Shown here: piece by piece, positions 1-10,694 of the stretch
How positions within the stretch are numbered: the stretch's first letter is position 1
Layout of the letters: each line of letters opens with the position of its first letter
Assembly (NCBI GenBank): GCA_963995505.1
Contig: OZ023188.1
Coordinates: 16,505,912 to 16,569,911, forward strand
Length of the DNA: 64,000 bases
Source: Hypericum androsaemum
Taxonomy: Eukaryota > Streptophyta > Magnoliopsida > Malpighiales > Hypericaceae
Direction of reading: 5' to 3'
Program-made: the position numbers and the translations under genes
Notes under the pieces: generated by a model
The model's input: only the letters and a program-made list of their open reading frames with translations
Database searches by the model: none
Told to the model about the DNA's origin: nothing

Positions 1-881
1 GACAGAGAAGTAGCCCACTCACACGGGTATTTACCTCAGTAGGAGTCAAGAAATTGATTCCTAGATGAGATGAGGCAGTTATTGGACATTCATAAGTGCA
101 TGTCCTATAACGGAATGCCGTCTTGCTCAAGAGCAAGTTTTCTTATGGGATGCAGGAATAAGTTGCTGCATTTGGATTTTCTACAATCCATATGATAAGA
201 TATAAGTAGAACTTATCATACTATCTGTCCTATTAGCCTAGAGTTAAGCTAAGGCTAATACTCTAGTATGGTGTTAAATGACATGTGTTCCTTTAAAAAA
301 GAATGTACACTGTAACACGTGATCAATATCATGTGTGCTATTCGACCACTGGATGGGATAAAAATATTGAGTGATTTTACAATCCCTGATGTGAGACCAA
401 TTTTCGAGAACTGTGATTCCCGAAACCTACCCTTAAGATCCTAAACGTATTCTGGAAGTATGGTCCAGTGCTGCTAGCTTGGAAAGTTCATGAAAAGGTT
501 ATGGCACAGCGATTCGACCTGGCAGGGCTGACCAGAAAAGCAGGCTGTATCATTATGAAAGTAATATAATTAAGGGAGAAGGAACTATGTTCATCACATT
601 CTGAGTTTCGTGGTTCAGGTGCACCAATTGTATTGAAAAGTACAATAGTGAACCCGAATATAATTGTTTGAAATCACTAATGTGAACAATGAAATGTGAC
701 ATGAGTCCTGGGGTAATAGCATGCATTATATAAGAAGGTTGTCAAGATGCTACTATTTAAGTAGTCTGAGTGTCCGTGCTCTTGAATTTATCTTAACACA
801 CTCGACGTATGCTAGTCGCACGAAATCCTTTAAAGAAATCTGATAGCTGTTGATCAAGGTCAATAATAATTGAATGGGAGA
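1..881 (+). mobile_element. 3' internal part of an LTR retrotransposon (cut by window edge)
   Basis: This stretch leads directly into the LTR that starts at 882. It ends in a purine-rich tract (872-881, GAATGGGAGA) of the kind that primes plus-strand DNA synthesis next to a 3' LTR. I see no long open frame or recognisable gag, protease, integrase or RT motif in it, so it is probably the non-coding part between pol and the 3' LTR. The rest of the element lies left of the window. The TGTTGG terminus favours Ty1/copia over Ty3/gypsy, but the lineage is not resolved. Confidence 0.55.
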
Positions 882-1545
882 TGTTGGACCTAAAGGCCCA
901 ATCAGGCAATTATTATTGAGCCTGATTGGGCCTGGCCCATCGGGCCCAAATTTTTGGTGGAATGGGCCAGTCAACCCGAGTTGACCAGCCCGAGGCCGCA
1001 CAAGTGCCATGTCAGCGTGACGTGGTGCTGACGCAGTTGTCGCAAGAGTTGGTGGCCCAGTGGCACGTTGACGTGGCGCCATGTGACAAAGCTAGGGGTT
1101 AGCTTTGCCACGTGGTGGACACGCGGCCCGAAGTGCCACGTGGCGGACATGCGGTCTGAAGTGCCACGTGGCGGACATGTGGCCTACAAGTGCCACGTGG
1201 CTGCCATGCACGCCACGTGGCACGTTCTGGTTGTCCTGGTTTCCCTATAAAAAGGAAAATCTGGCTGAACCAATCTGTAAGTTTTCCCACAACCACTCAA
1301 CAAGAAAGAAAAACTCTGGAATAGTCCCTGAGTTTTGATCAGATTTTCAATAGAGAAAATCTCGTGAAAATCAATTACGAATCCGTTATAACGTGATCGT
1401 AATTCGACTGGCACGAAGACATTGTGAACACGAACCTGTGGACCTCTTGCTTCAACAAGTAAGTGATTTATTTTTAACGAATTAGTTTGTTAATTAATCG
1501 AGTTTTAATATGTAATTACTCGTTAATTACGCGTTAAAACCATCA
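882..1545 (+). mobile_element. 3' LTR of an LTR retrotransposon (664 bp)
   Basis: It starts TGTTGG directly after a purine tract and ends CCATCA, so it has TG...CA ends with imperfect short inverted repeats. A TATA box (TATAAAA, 1246-1252) lies mid-element, as expected for the U3/R boundary. The right end is set by homology: host sequence shared with 39436-40000 resumes immediately afterwards, at CCCAT (1546-1550), which would be the target-site copy on this side. The left copy is outside the window. An alternative end at CAACA (1452-1456) is less likely because 1457-1545 has no match in the paralogous flank. Confidence 0.6.
1109..1252 (+). promoter_or_regulatory. Five-G-box array and TATA box in the LTR promoter
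   Basis: Perfect CACGTG palindromes start at 1109, 1137, 1165, 1194 and 1214, each within a GCCACGTGG context. The first four are spaced 28, 28 and 29 bp apart, so they are units of a short tandem repeat. TATAAAA follows at 1246-1252. CACGTG is the G-box bound by plant bZIP and bHLH factors, including ABA- and light-response regulators. That this array drives the LTR promoter is inferred from its position just upstream of the TATA box. Confidence 0.6.
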
Positions 1546-2152
1546 CCCATGAAATCTCTCTGAATGTATATATAAGAAATTAAATGCCATTTTGTACAAT
1601 TTCCTGTTGGCGATGTTTACTTTGTACCGTATTTTTTATGCGAACATAATATGCTTCTATTTCGGCTCTTTTTTCTTTGGGTGAATTCTATCAACGGTGG
1701 TTCTTATATCAGTTGAGAATATATTTTACGATTGATCTTTCAATAAGATTTATAAGAAGACATTAATCAATAAAATCTATAAGAACAGAAATCTTGATCA
1801 TAAAATTGTCTTTATAAAAATTTAATATATTTAGTGTAATTGTGTATACATTAAAGATTCAGTTGGCGTGTGCTATGCACGAGGCCAGATGGGGTCCCTT
1901 TTTTCAACGTTTTATTTTAGTAGTCACGCGCTACGTTACTGCCCTTTTCTGTAGAAAGCTCAAAAGTTGCTATTAGCTCGAAACTTGGAAAAAAAATTTA
2001 AATTGACACCATTAATTACATTTTCACAAACTAAATCCTGATTTTTTTCGTCAATTCATTTGAAGTCTTGTATTATCAAGCCAAATACATCGCGGCTGAA
2101 ATTTGCAGGAATTGTATTATAGAATAATGTGAATCTGAATTTTTATCTCGCA
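1546..2152 (+). repeat. Segmental duplication of the CEP downstream flank (left copy)
   Basis: This block aligns by eye along its whole length with 39436-40000, the DNA just downstream of the third CEP gene. Shared stretches include ATATATAAGAAATTAAATG, TTCGGCTCTTTTTTCTTTGG and GGCGTGTGCTATGCACGAGG. Differences are scattered substitutions and small indels. It contains no gene. The left boundary coincides with an LTR insertion and the right boundary with a decayed RRM-type coding sequence, so transposons have eaten into both sides of an old duplicated CEP locus. Confidence 0.8.
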
Positions 2153-2196
2153 CAACCATGGCTACTACGATAACTCCCCTTTAGAGAAATGCAAGG

Positions 2197-3380
2197 TTGA
2201 AGTATGTCCCTGTAAAATTATCTCGGAGGAGTTCGAGATTTGGTTTCGTCCGCGTGAACAAAGAAGAGGATGTGATTCGTTTGATTGCTAAATTGGGTGG
2301 TACCAAATTTGGGAGCAAGAAATTTTTTGTGGCCTTATGGAAATTCGATCAAGGTTCACAATCTAGGCCCATCAGATCAGGTTCTTCAGAGGTTGGTGAT
2401 GGGTACAGTGCTTGTAATGACAGGGGGAAAGTTGGTTTTTCAGGAGCCGCCAAGTTTTGAAATTGGTAATAGACCTGTTAGGTATGACGGGTCTTCGGAG
2501 GTTCCGTCGATGGTTGAGGAAAGTACCTGGAAAAATGATGATGATGATGATGATGCTTGCTCCTTTCCTTCGCCTGACACTCCTTGTGAAGCAACCCCTT
2601 TATCGGTAAGGAGTAAGTCCCCGAATGCCTGCTCTGGTGTTCGCCCCCGTTCGTCGGGTTTTGTGCATGAGAAGGGATTTGTGGCGACGCAAATGAATGT
2701 GGAGGTGTGGTCTCCTCATGAGGTTCCTGTGCTCTTGCAGCCTCCTGCTGTAGTATTTGATTATTTATAGGTCTTTATTGCAAAACTCTGGATTAGGAGG
2801 TTGTTGTGATGCCCTCTGGTGCTGAATCAAATGGGTCGGATTTGCAACCTCTTGAAGCCCTCGTTATGAAGCTTGTTCTCACTACTGCTGTAGTTTCTGA
2901 TGTTGGGGCTATAGGTTTGGTTAGTGACCAGCTGCTTGCTGCTGTCGGGAATGGTCCTTCACAGCCTGTTACTCCAGCTACTAATCTTGTTGCTGGAATT
3001 ATTGAGGATTTGCAGTTCTTGGCCTCTGATGGTTTAGTGTCGAATTTGCAACCATCTAGTATTGAGGGTGAGACCTTGAGGTTGGATTTGGTGGCTGGGT
3101 TGCCTACTGCCGTGGTGCGCCACCCACTGAGGTCAAGAAGGTTAACAAGGAGAAGACATTTTTGCCTGCCCCGATCGAGTTGTCGGGTAAGAAACCTCAC
3201 GAGCAAAGCGGCGGCTCTCCTGACACTCCCGACGAAAAAATTAAGTCGATCTCTGATACGGCCTTTGCTCAGCCTAGCCTTTGCTCAATCATAGCGAACT
3301 TCGAGGAGCGAGATTTTTCTCATTCTGAAGAGTTTACAACTGAGGCTTGGCATTTGGCGATTATAATGAATATATCGTGA
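2197..3380 (+). pseudogene. Decayed RRM-type coding sequence, probably LINE ORF1-related
   Basis: The first frame (2197-2460) contains half of an RNA-recognition motif: an RNP1-like SRFGFVRVNKEEDVIRLIAK followed by KKFFVALWKFD. This is the form found in nucleic-acid-binding ORF1-type proteins of plant LINE-like retroelements. The reading then shifts frame (2285-2770, with a D-rich stretch near 2535-2554) and continues as a low-complexity, serine- and valine-rich frame (2806-3294). The RRM begins in its middle, so the 5' end is missing. No reverse transcriptase follows. The link to LINEs is inferred, because host RRM genes share the motif. Confidence 0.45.
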
Positions 3381-4668
3381 GAAGAAGATGTCTCCACCAT
3401 CCACATGGCTATAAAGAACGTGGCTCGGGATGCTCTCGATTTTCTCCTTTTGACACTCATTAATTTCGTGTCTCTTTGTTGGTTATCTTAGGTGAACTTT
3501 GATGGGCCTGCATTTTTTAATTCGCTGAGTAAGAGGGCAACCGCACTGACGCCGCGAAATTGCAAAAATTGCGGTATAAATTGAACCTCGGCAATGTTGA
3601 ATTCTCTTTTATTAAAAATGTGGGTTTGCTATTGTTTTTCACCCGTACTTTTCCATCCGTTGTCCCCAATTATGTTCATTGATGGGGATTAAAGTCGGTG
3701 GAGAGGATTTTGTCTATGCATATTTTATTCGAGAAAGTGAAATTAATTATAATTGTGTGCATTTTTTAAAATGGGTCTATCTCCATGTGCAATTCATAGT
3801 GTACCTAATTTTGAATAAGAAATTGAATTCTATTCTATTTAAACGTAAGACATGGATTTTTTTCAATATGATAGGATTTGTAGAGTTAAGAAGAGAAATT
3901 GAGAATTATAACATAACTTCAGTATATTTTTAATGAAATAAATACAAATCGTGGTACTGGTTACATGTTAATTTAATAAACATATATTGAGAAAAATAAT
4001 AGAATCCCAAAATATATTTTTTGTCGAAACTGAATATTTATTGCACTGTCTAATCAAATTCGCGATATACGAAATTTCTAAATTTTATCACTCAATTAGA
4101 ACTTAAAAATATTGTATAAGGCGAAATAATCCATCCTAGTTATTTTGATACCAACAAAAACGTATCTTTTGTTAGTATTTTGATACCAACAAAAACTGCG
4201 TCTATGACGTTATCTCGTGGTTTTTAGCTTTAGCTTATCTCGGCAGAATTTCGCTCTGGCCGTTAGTTTTTGCCGCTTCCCGACCACCCTTCGCTTCTAC
4301 CCATGCCACTTTGTGGACTACGAATTGGCTTTCGTTTTCCGTTTGATATTTTTATTGTACATCTATATATTTTCAATTTATGTTTTGTAACCCGCTTTGG
4401 CTTTGCGCCACCTTTCTGTAAAAAACAGTATGGCCTAAGGATCTCGACTTTGCCTAGACTGGACGGCTGCCAATAAAAGACACACTGGAAAGTATCGGGT
4501 GGTGTTGACCATTAATTAACCATTCGAGTTCAATTATAATTAAGTACACAAAATGGCGGCTGATTAAGCGTGTAATTATACTGCTTTTGATGGTTTGGGT
4601 CCTATGTACCCTAGTTCATCATTAGAAATAAAGTTTTGAACATTACACAACGATCGAGATGTCAAGAT
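3381..4668. other. AT-rich intergenic DNA, no feature recognised
   Basis: Short open frames occur here (for example 3679-3933) but none has recognisable motifs. The part up to about 3660 may still be the tail of the decayed RRM-type element. No RNA gene or paired terminal repeats were seen. Confidence 0.5.
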
Positions 4669-4677
4669 ATAAAAAAT

Positions 4678-5264
4678 GGGATTAGTTCACTTAAGCACCT
4701 TTTAGTTTCACGCATTTTTACTTAAGTATCATGTAGTTTTACCTTTTTCTATTTTGGTAACAGAGGTTTACAAATTTGACATTTTTGGTGAAACACTCCT
4801 GTTAGTTTTGACCCAATTAGCATTACCATGGTTATCAACGTCAGTACCATGTCATATTTCCTTATCTTAGGTAGTTTTGGCATGGAAAAAGTAAAAAACA
4901 ACTTAAATCCCTAATTTTAAAAATCTACCAAAATCGGTGCTTCCTAGGTGGCGCTAACGTGGATGCACCACTTTTGATAGTTTCTGAGATTACGAATTTA
5001 AGTGGAGATTTTTAAATTTTCTATGTCAGCGCCACCTATGATAGAGAAATATGATGTGCCACTTACGTAGATAACCATGAAAATGTCTACTGGAAAAAAA
5101 CTAACCATGGTTAGGAGTTTGTCACTAAAAGTGACAAATTTGAAGACCTCTATCACCAAAATTGTCAAAATTAGAAATCTCCGTCACCAAAGTAGAAAAC
5201 GTGAAACCACATGATACTTAAGTTAAAATGTGTGAAACTAAATTGTATTTAAATAAACTTATCC
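4678..5264. mobile_element. Foldback Mutator-like MITE (587 bp, 9-bp TSD)
   Basis: The element is bounded by an exact 9-bp direct repeat, ATAAAAAAT, at 4669-4677 and 5265-5273. Its two halves are long inverted repeats of about 200 bp each: the start (GGATTAG...AGTTTCACGCATTTTTACTTAAGTATCATGTAG) pairs with the reverse complement of the end. A 9-bp duplication with long TIRs fits the Mutator superfamily. There is no coding capacity. Inverted repeats of this length can give hairpin RNA if transcribed. Confidence 0.8.
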
Positions 5265-5273
5265 ATAAAAAAT

Positions 5274-6511
5274 TGCACTTCCACTTGATGGTTGACAGTT
5301 TAAGCTCTAGTAAATTTATTGCAATGTTTAATTTTCATATTATCAAATCTATTTAAGAATGACTCTTTTAATAATATTTTTATATTCACAAGATTTGAAT
5401 TCAAATTTTTTTTAGGTGAATTCAAATTTATAATCACTTGGACCATCTTCCGCTCAAGTTGGCTTCAGGCAAGACTTTTTTCCAGCACGCTCGGTTCTAT
5501 TATCTGCTAATACACTCCATGTTTCAACACGAGCTTCAAGAGTTGTTATTACTTTGACCGCTTTCTTACATAAACCTCATCGCCGTCCTCCACCCCACGT
5601 ATCAAAAACTCACCCTCTGCTGCCCTAAAATTCCGCTCCTTAAATGGGATTCCGACCGTCGGTACCCGAAGAGGGAAAGAGAAATGCCACGGACACAAAT
5701 AAACAAAGAGGCAATGGAGGGAAGTTAAGCTTCATTGCAATGTACATGGTTGCCAATAACATGCGTCATGCATGGCTACCAAATGCCAAGTTGAGCTCCT
5801 TGGAAAAGGAGAAATGGAATTTTGCGTGAATTGGTATCTAGAATCTAGAATATTCTTAAAAAATATTTAAAATAAAGAATCGTTGAGTTTCTATTTAGGA
5901 TTTAGGATAAGATTCTTCAAATAAAGTCTTTTACATACGTACGTCTTGAAATCAAGATATCTTTAAATAGATCTATATCTTTTACTAGTTGAAAAACCTC
6001 ACATCGGTAGATGGAATTATAGCGTCGCGAAGTTTATCTAGTTTAATCATAAGTATCGAGTTCAAAATAAAATCTTTTACATACTTACGTCTTGAAATCA
6101 TGTTAAAATTTTGCATTATTTTTTATTTTTTTATTATCCGACTAAAATAAAAACAAGATTAGAATATTCACATATTATGTGATTAAAAGTTTCAGAAAAA
6201 GTATCATTGTAGTAGTGTACCATCAAACAATTATTCAATCAGACAAAGGACAGGATTTTTTCTTTTTTCGTGAAGACAAGGACGGGAATCTCACACTCAT
6301 TATACTTCTCCTTTACCATACTTCAGATATTTAATAATACCATCAATTAATTTCCCATTTTTAATATACCAAAAATTCACACTTCAAGTCCTTTTTGCTG
6401 CTCATGCGCTTCTATATATACAATGCACACGAAGAGAAAGTTGCAAAGCAAGTTGCTCCTCAAAAGGTTCTATCGTAATTACGGACAAACTTTCTTGCTT
6501 CGACGGCCTCC
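5274..6511. other. AT-rich intergenic DNA
   Basis: No gene recognised. A short near-repeat (CTTTTACATAC.TACGTCTTGAAATCA) occurs near 5930-5955 and again near 6070-6100. A TATATATA stretch near 6412 lies about 100 bp upstream of the small ORF at 6512. Confidence 0.4.
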
Positions 6512-6655
6512 ATGGCTCATAGTTACTTGCAGTATTTTATCATATTCGCCCTGATATTCGAAAAATACAGTCAAAGATGTGTAAATTTTGACCAAAATAA
6601 ATCTTGTTTGAAATGGTGTATTGCAGTTTCTTACATTGAAACAGAAGGTTATTGA
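6512..6655 (+). CDS. Possible small secreted-peptide ORF (47 aa)
   Basis: The ATG sits in a good plant context (CCATGGCT) about 100 bp downstream of a TATA-like run. The product begins with a hydrophobic stretch (MAHSYLQYFIIFALIF) like a signal peptide, then a short polar tail with three cysteines, and ends at TGA 6653-6655. I recognise no family, and it carries no CEP domain. It lies 1.06 kb upstream of a CEP gene and directly left of a probable MITE at 6665, which may have truncated a longer gene. It could be a chance ORF. Confidence 0.25.
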   Translation: MAHSYLQYFIIFALIFEKYSQRCVNFDQNKSCLKWCIAVSYIETEGY

Positions 6656-6664
6656 AATCAAATA

Positions 6665-7264
6665 CAGTAAAATCTCTATAACTGATTTTTTGTAAAACAA
6701 TTATTTTTTAAAATTAATAAAAAAAATTTGTCCCGAGCCGGATCAATGTTAAAATTTAATAACTCCTAAATCATAATAACTAATACTTTTCACATAATGT
6801 TAGTATTAAATCTAGATCTCAACTTTTGAATAAGATATTTTTGAATAAATATATTTTTTATGAAAATTTAATCATAAACAAATTATACTCTAATTTATAA
6901 GAATTTTTTGGGTGAAAGTTTCATCATAAATAGATGATAATAGTTTAGAAAGTCAAAAACTATTTAAATTTTCTATGGGATAATAAGTGTGATTGTTATT
7001 AATATATTTTTTGGTCACTTGAATATAGCCAAAGAAATAATTTTAATTTATTGATAAGTTTTTTTGCTGACTTGAATATAGGCAAATTATTTTTTTTGGT
7101 ATTTATGTATTTACTGACAAAAAACTTAATTTTGATAATTTTAGAACTAAACAATAGTTAAATCTTCTTATGTTATAACTTTTCTAAAGTGATTCGGTTT
7201 TAGTAATATAAGAGAGGTATAATTTACCTTTCAAAAAAAATTAATATAAGAGAAGTTTTATCGT
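6665..7264. mobile_element. Possible pogo/Emigrant-like MITE, degraded right end
   Basis: The left end reads TA then CAGTAAAATCTCTATAA (from 6663), close to the terminal repeat I associate with plant pogo-like Emigrant/Lemi elements, which duplicate TA. The right end near 7244-7264 (ATATAAGAGAAGTTTTATCG) looks like a mutated inverted copy. The interior is very AT-rich and non-coding. The right boundary is uncertain. Confidence 0.4.
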
Positions 7265-7587
7265 CAAAGTCAAGACCTTCTTAATTGTACTTTTTGTATT
7301 GGTAAAATCAGAACTCAAAACTTTACTATGAGTATCTAAATTATTTATCACTTCAACAAACTCCCATACCATAATTGATTGATGATACAATGATACTAGC
7401 TTTCATCGGAGACAGTAAACATGGAACAACGCATTACAGGGTGAGGGAATCTTTGCCGCCGACCATTCATTTTTTAAGTTTACAAGTCTACCTACCATTC
7501 TCACTCAAACTTATTAATAAACTTGGTTAACACAAAAGAGGTACTTTAGGCTTAACTCTCACATGCATGCACTCTCTTTCCCGCTCC

Positions 7588-7594
7588 TATAAAT
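7588..7594 (+). promoter_or_regulatory. TATA box of first CEP gene
   Basis: TATAAAT lies 119 bp upstream of the ATG, leaving room for a short 5' leader. The other two CEP genes have a TATAAATA-type box at comparable distance. Confidence 0.6.
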
Positions 7595-7712
7595 GCCTCT
7601 AAGTTCGTAGCTCTACAAGCACACAAGTTGCTTGCCTTAGACTTAAATACTTAATTACCCTAAAGCTACATTGTTAAGCAACTTGCTTCACCTCCTCTTC
7701 TAGCATCTTACT

Positions 7713-8039
7713 ATGGCCCTAAAAGGAATCGTTTGTGCTTGTATTCTCTACACTCTCGTTTTGTTCCTAGTAATTCTTCCCATTGACGGGAGGCATTTGA
7801 AGTTGGATAGTAATTACTCAGCCCCAAGGACTTTTCATGCTCATGATCACAATGACATGAGCGAGGACGTTGTTTCGGCTTCACCACCACCACCACCTGC
7901 GGCCCCGTCAGGCGGGGACGCTGGGAAGCCTCAGGTATCACCCCCTTCTCCACCGGCTACACCAGGCCGCGGTACAAATGACTTTAGGCCCACTGCTCCT
8001 GGCCATAGCCCTGGCATTGGCCATTCCATCCAAAACTAG
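7713..8039 (+). CDS. CEP: CEP (C-terminally encoded peptide) precursor, 108 aa
   Basis: This is the intronless precursor of a secreted CEP hormone. CEPs are 15-residue proline-hydroxylated peptides perceived by CEPR-type leucine-rich repeat receptor kinases, best known for nitrogen-demand signalling and root growth control. Residues 1-26 are a hydrophobic signal peptide. GRHLKLDSN follows, matching the conserved RHLK region after the signal peptide in many CEP precursors. The middle is a variable, proline-rich pro-region. The CEP domain DFRPTAPGHSPGIGH is residues 90-104 and matches the canonical pattern, including the prolines that are normally hydroxylated. Only SIQN follows before the stop. 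The first ATG after the TATA box is used. Two paralogues lie downstream on the same strand. The paralogue number cannot be assigned from sequence alone. Confidence 0.95.
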   Translation: MALKGIVCACILYTLVLFLVILPIDGRHLKLDSNYSAPRTFHAHDHNDMSEDVVSASPPPPPAAPSGGDAGKPQVSPPSPPATPGRGTNDFRPTAPGHSPGIGHSIQN

Positions 8040-9465
8040 GGCAAGATGTTTGACTACAAGTACTCTCTCCAATGTTACATCCCCATGCAAGCATCAGATT
8101 TATTATTCGCATTATTTTGTTGGAAGATGTTGTATCTTATTGTTTCTAGTTCAGGATTAATCCATTTAGAAAACAGAAAAAAGAAGAAAGCACCATTGGG
8201 TGCAAATATGTGCAGGTGTGTGTCTAGGGTTGATTGAAATGGCCAGGAAGGTGCATGGTCATAAATATGTATTCTCTGCTTGTGTATATATATTTTATTA
8301 ATCAATTGAATTGCACATGATTTTAGATATCCTGATTTTTATAAGTATCCCAATTTTTTTTAGATATCCTTTGCCACTTTAGTTTCTTTTGAGATACTAA
8401 ATCGTTTGGATGCTGTAGAAGTGATTTTGAATTGAGTAAATCAATCAATTTCCATATACCCGCATTAAAGTTAAATGCTATAGTTTCCACGAGTTTAATT
8501 TGGTATAATCCATGAAAGATTACTCAGTAAAATACAGGAGGAATTTCAATCGCTTACACATTTAAATGTATGGCAAAACAATTATTAAAAAATATGATTT
8601 TTAAAGTTTTGCTTAGGGGCAAAATACTTCAAATGTTTTTCAAATAATGATAGGTCTTAAGAATTTTTTTATTTCTCTCAAATTTTATAGTAGCGTAAAT
8701 AATAATGGATCAGTATAAAATTACTCCTCTAGCTCATTCCGAAAATTTCGAAAGTTGCCCGAGCCTTCAGCTTCTCAACGAGGTGTCAATTGCCATACAT
8801 CTACTCGATTATTATTCAACATTTATAGCTTGCAGCAACGTGCCTAATTACGAATCTTTCTGCTAAATAGTGAAGAATAATATTAGCTACAAATAAACAT
8901 TTGTCAATAATATTTTATTTCGTTGTACATTTGAGGTCCAGATCTACGGCCAACCTATCGAGATAAGGAACTGTACAGAACTTGCGTTCGAATTTATTGT
9001 ACGTAGGCCGTCAATTTTGCTATATTTCGGAAATGCTTCAGCTACTTGGATATAGTCAAGTTATATATTCTTCCATAATACCTTAAAAATTGAGCATATC
9101 AAATGACTTTTTATACGTAGAATTTTATTTCAATATGAAATTGTGTTCGTATATATAGCCCTTGGTATAAATCCCTCGATTCATGAGATCGTAATCACAT
9201 TCTTGTTAAAATCATATTCAATAAAATTCACTAGGAAACTTTCAATAGGGAAAGAACTATTCTTTTATACTGTTAAATATCGTTGAATCCGATTAGTCTA
9301 CTAACTAGAATTAGTTTACCGTTAATTAGTTATTAAAAAAAGTTACTGTAAATTAGTTCATGCGAACAAACTGCTAATGGTGACCGATGCTCGTGCATAC
9401 AGCCTAGCGGAAAAGGGAAGAATCAAATGCACTTTTGTTGTCTATCGCTTAGCCTAATTTCATCA
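8040..9465. other. CEP 3' flank and AT-rich intergenic DNA
   Basis: No coding region, RNA gene or paired terminal repeat was recognised. The first few hundred bases presumably hold the 3' UTR of the CEP gene. Open frames at 8046-8237 and 8075-8305 show no motifs. Confidence 0.5.
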
Positions 9466-9776
9466 AATAATAATGAGATAATTACTCTAAGAACCCTAGG
9501 GTATAGTTAAATAGACTCTAAGGACCCTGTAGTTTTTCTACTAATTATTGAGCCCCTGTAGTTTGGCTACTATTATACATTCCAGTCCCTGTAGCCGGAA
9601 TCATCAATTTTTCCAGCGAACTCCCTACCTGAAATGTCTAAAATGCCCCTAGGCCCCTTTTAAATTGTAAAAAAATTACTGTCAACCTAAATCAAAAATC
9701 ACCGACTCTACTTCACCTACCCACTCTGATGACGGCGAGTGGGTCTCTCCTTCACCTACGACCTCTACTCTGCAAC

Positions 9777-10694
9777 TAGGGATGGCAATTAGACTCTTAT
9801 CCTGAGGGTCTACCCTGATCCAGACCCGAAGGGTCCAAGACCCGTTGACTTTGACCGGGTCTGGACCCTGATCCTGCCCGGATCTTGATATTTTAAAAGG
9901 ATAAGGGCATGGGTATGAATCTATAGGATCCTGCCCTGATCCTACCCGAATTTTTTAAATTAATATTAAAATAATATACATGTATATTAATTATTAGACA
10001 TAATACAAATTCTTAATTTTGTTGGTAGGTAAATATTTTTTATTAAAACAAAAGTTCAAAACAGAAGAAGCGCAAAAAGAAAGACAAGATAAAGGGGCCT
10101 GATATTACATCGATTATAACCCCACCCCGACCAAAACGTTTCCTCAACCTCAAGAGGTAAAGAAGAGGGACCTATAAATTCTTGTAGGCAATCAAGAAAG
10201 TGAGCAGCGATTGATTGATCAAGACATCCATCCAAAGGATCCACTCTTGGACATGAAGGAGCACAAAATACAGGAGAAACTCATTATCGTACCTCGCCTC
10301 ATTGAAGATAATACCATTACGAAGCAGCCACATGCTCCAAGTAATAGCAGCAAAAATTACAAACCAAATTCTCAATTTTAACTTACCCAACTTCAACTTT
10401 TTTTTTATTTATTTTTTTGGTTTCTTTGTATTGATATGTTTAATGAATGAAAAATGTCTCATTGCTATTTGAAAACTATCAAAAGATAATTTAATTTTTA
10501 AAAATTAAATATATTTAAAAAAAATACGGACCCGCGGGTCTCCCTGATCCTGCCCGATTTTTTAGGACTCAGATCCTGCCCGAATCCTTATTTTTAAAGA
10601 GGATAAGGGTAAGAATTTGGTTCCACCATTTAAAAAGAGGGCAAGGATCTGGGTCCTATAGATCCTACCCAGATCCTGCCCATTGCCATCCCTA
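9777..10694. mobile_element. Non-autonomous hAT element nested in the MULE (918 bp)
   Basis: Termini TAGGGATGGCAAT and ATTGCCATCCCTA are perfect inverted repeats flanked by an exact 8-bp target duplication TCTGCAAC (9769-9776, 10695-10702), the hAT signature. Subterminal sequences rich in GACCC/GGGTC and GGATCCTGCCC motifs match those of the larger hAT element at 24831-28024, so this is a deletion derivative of that family. It contains a fragment of a LINE in place of transposase. Confidence 0.88.
10030..10396 (-). pseudogene. LINE ORF2 C-terminal fragment inside the hAT element
   Basis: Read on the minus strand, residues such as LRIWFVIFAAITWSMWLLRN, then IIFNEA and FVLLHVQEW, match the C-terminal region of plant LINE ORF2 proteins, downstream of the zinc-binding reverse transcriptase module. 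The fragment lacks the RT and endonuclease domains. It was either captured by the hAT element or inserted into it. Confidence 0.6.

Noticed and set aside
753..1082. 109-aa open frame on the minus strand
   Set aside because: It spans the junction between retrotransposon interior and LTR, has no motif, and comes from GC-rich U3 repeats.
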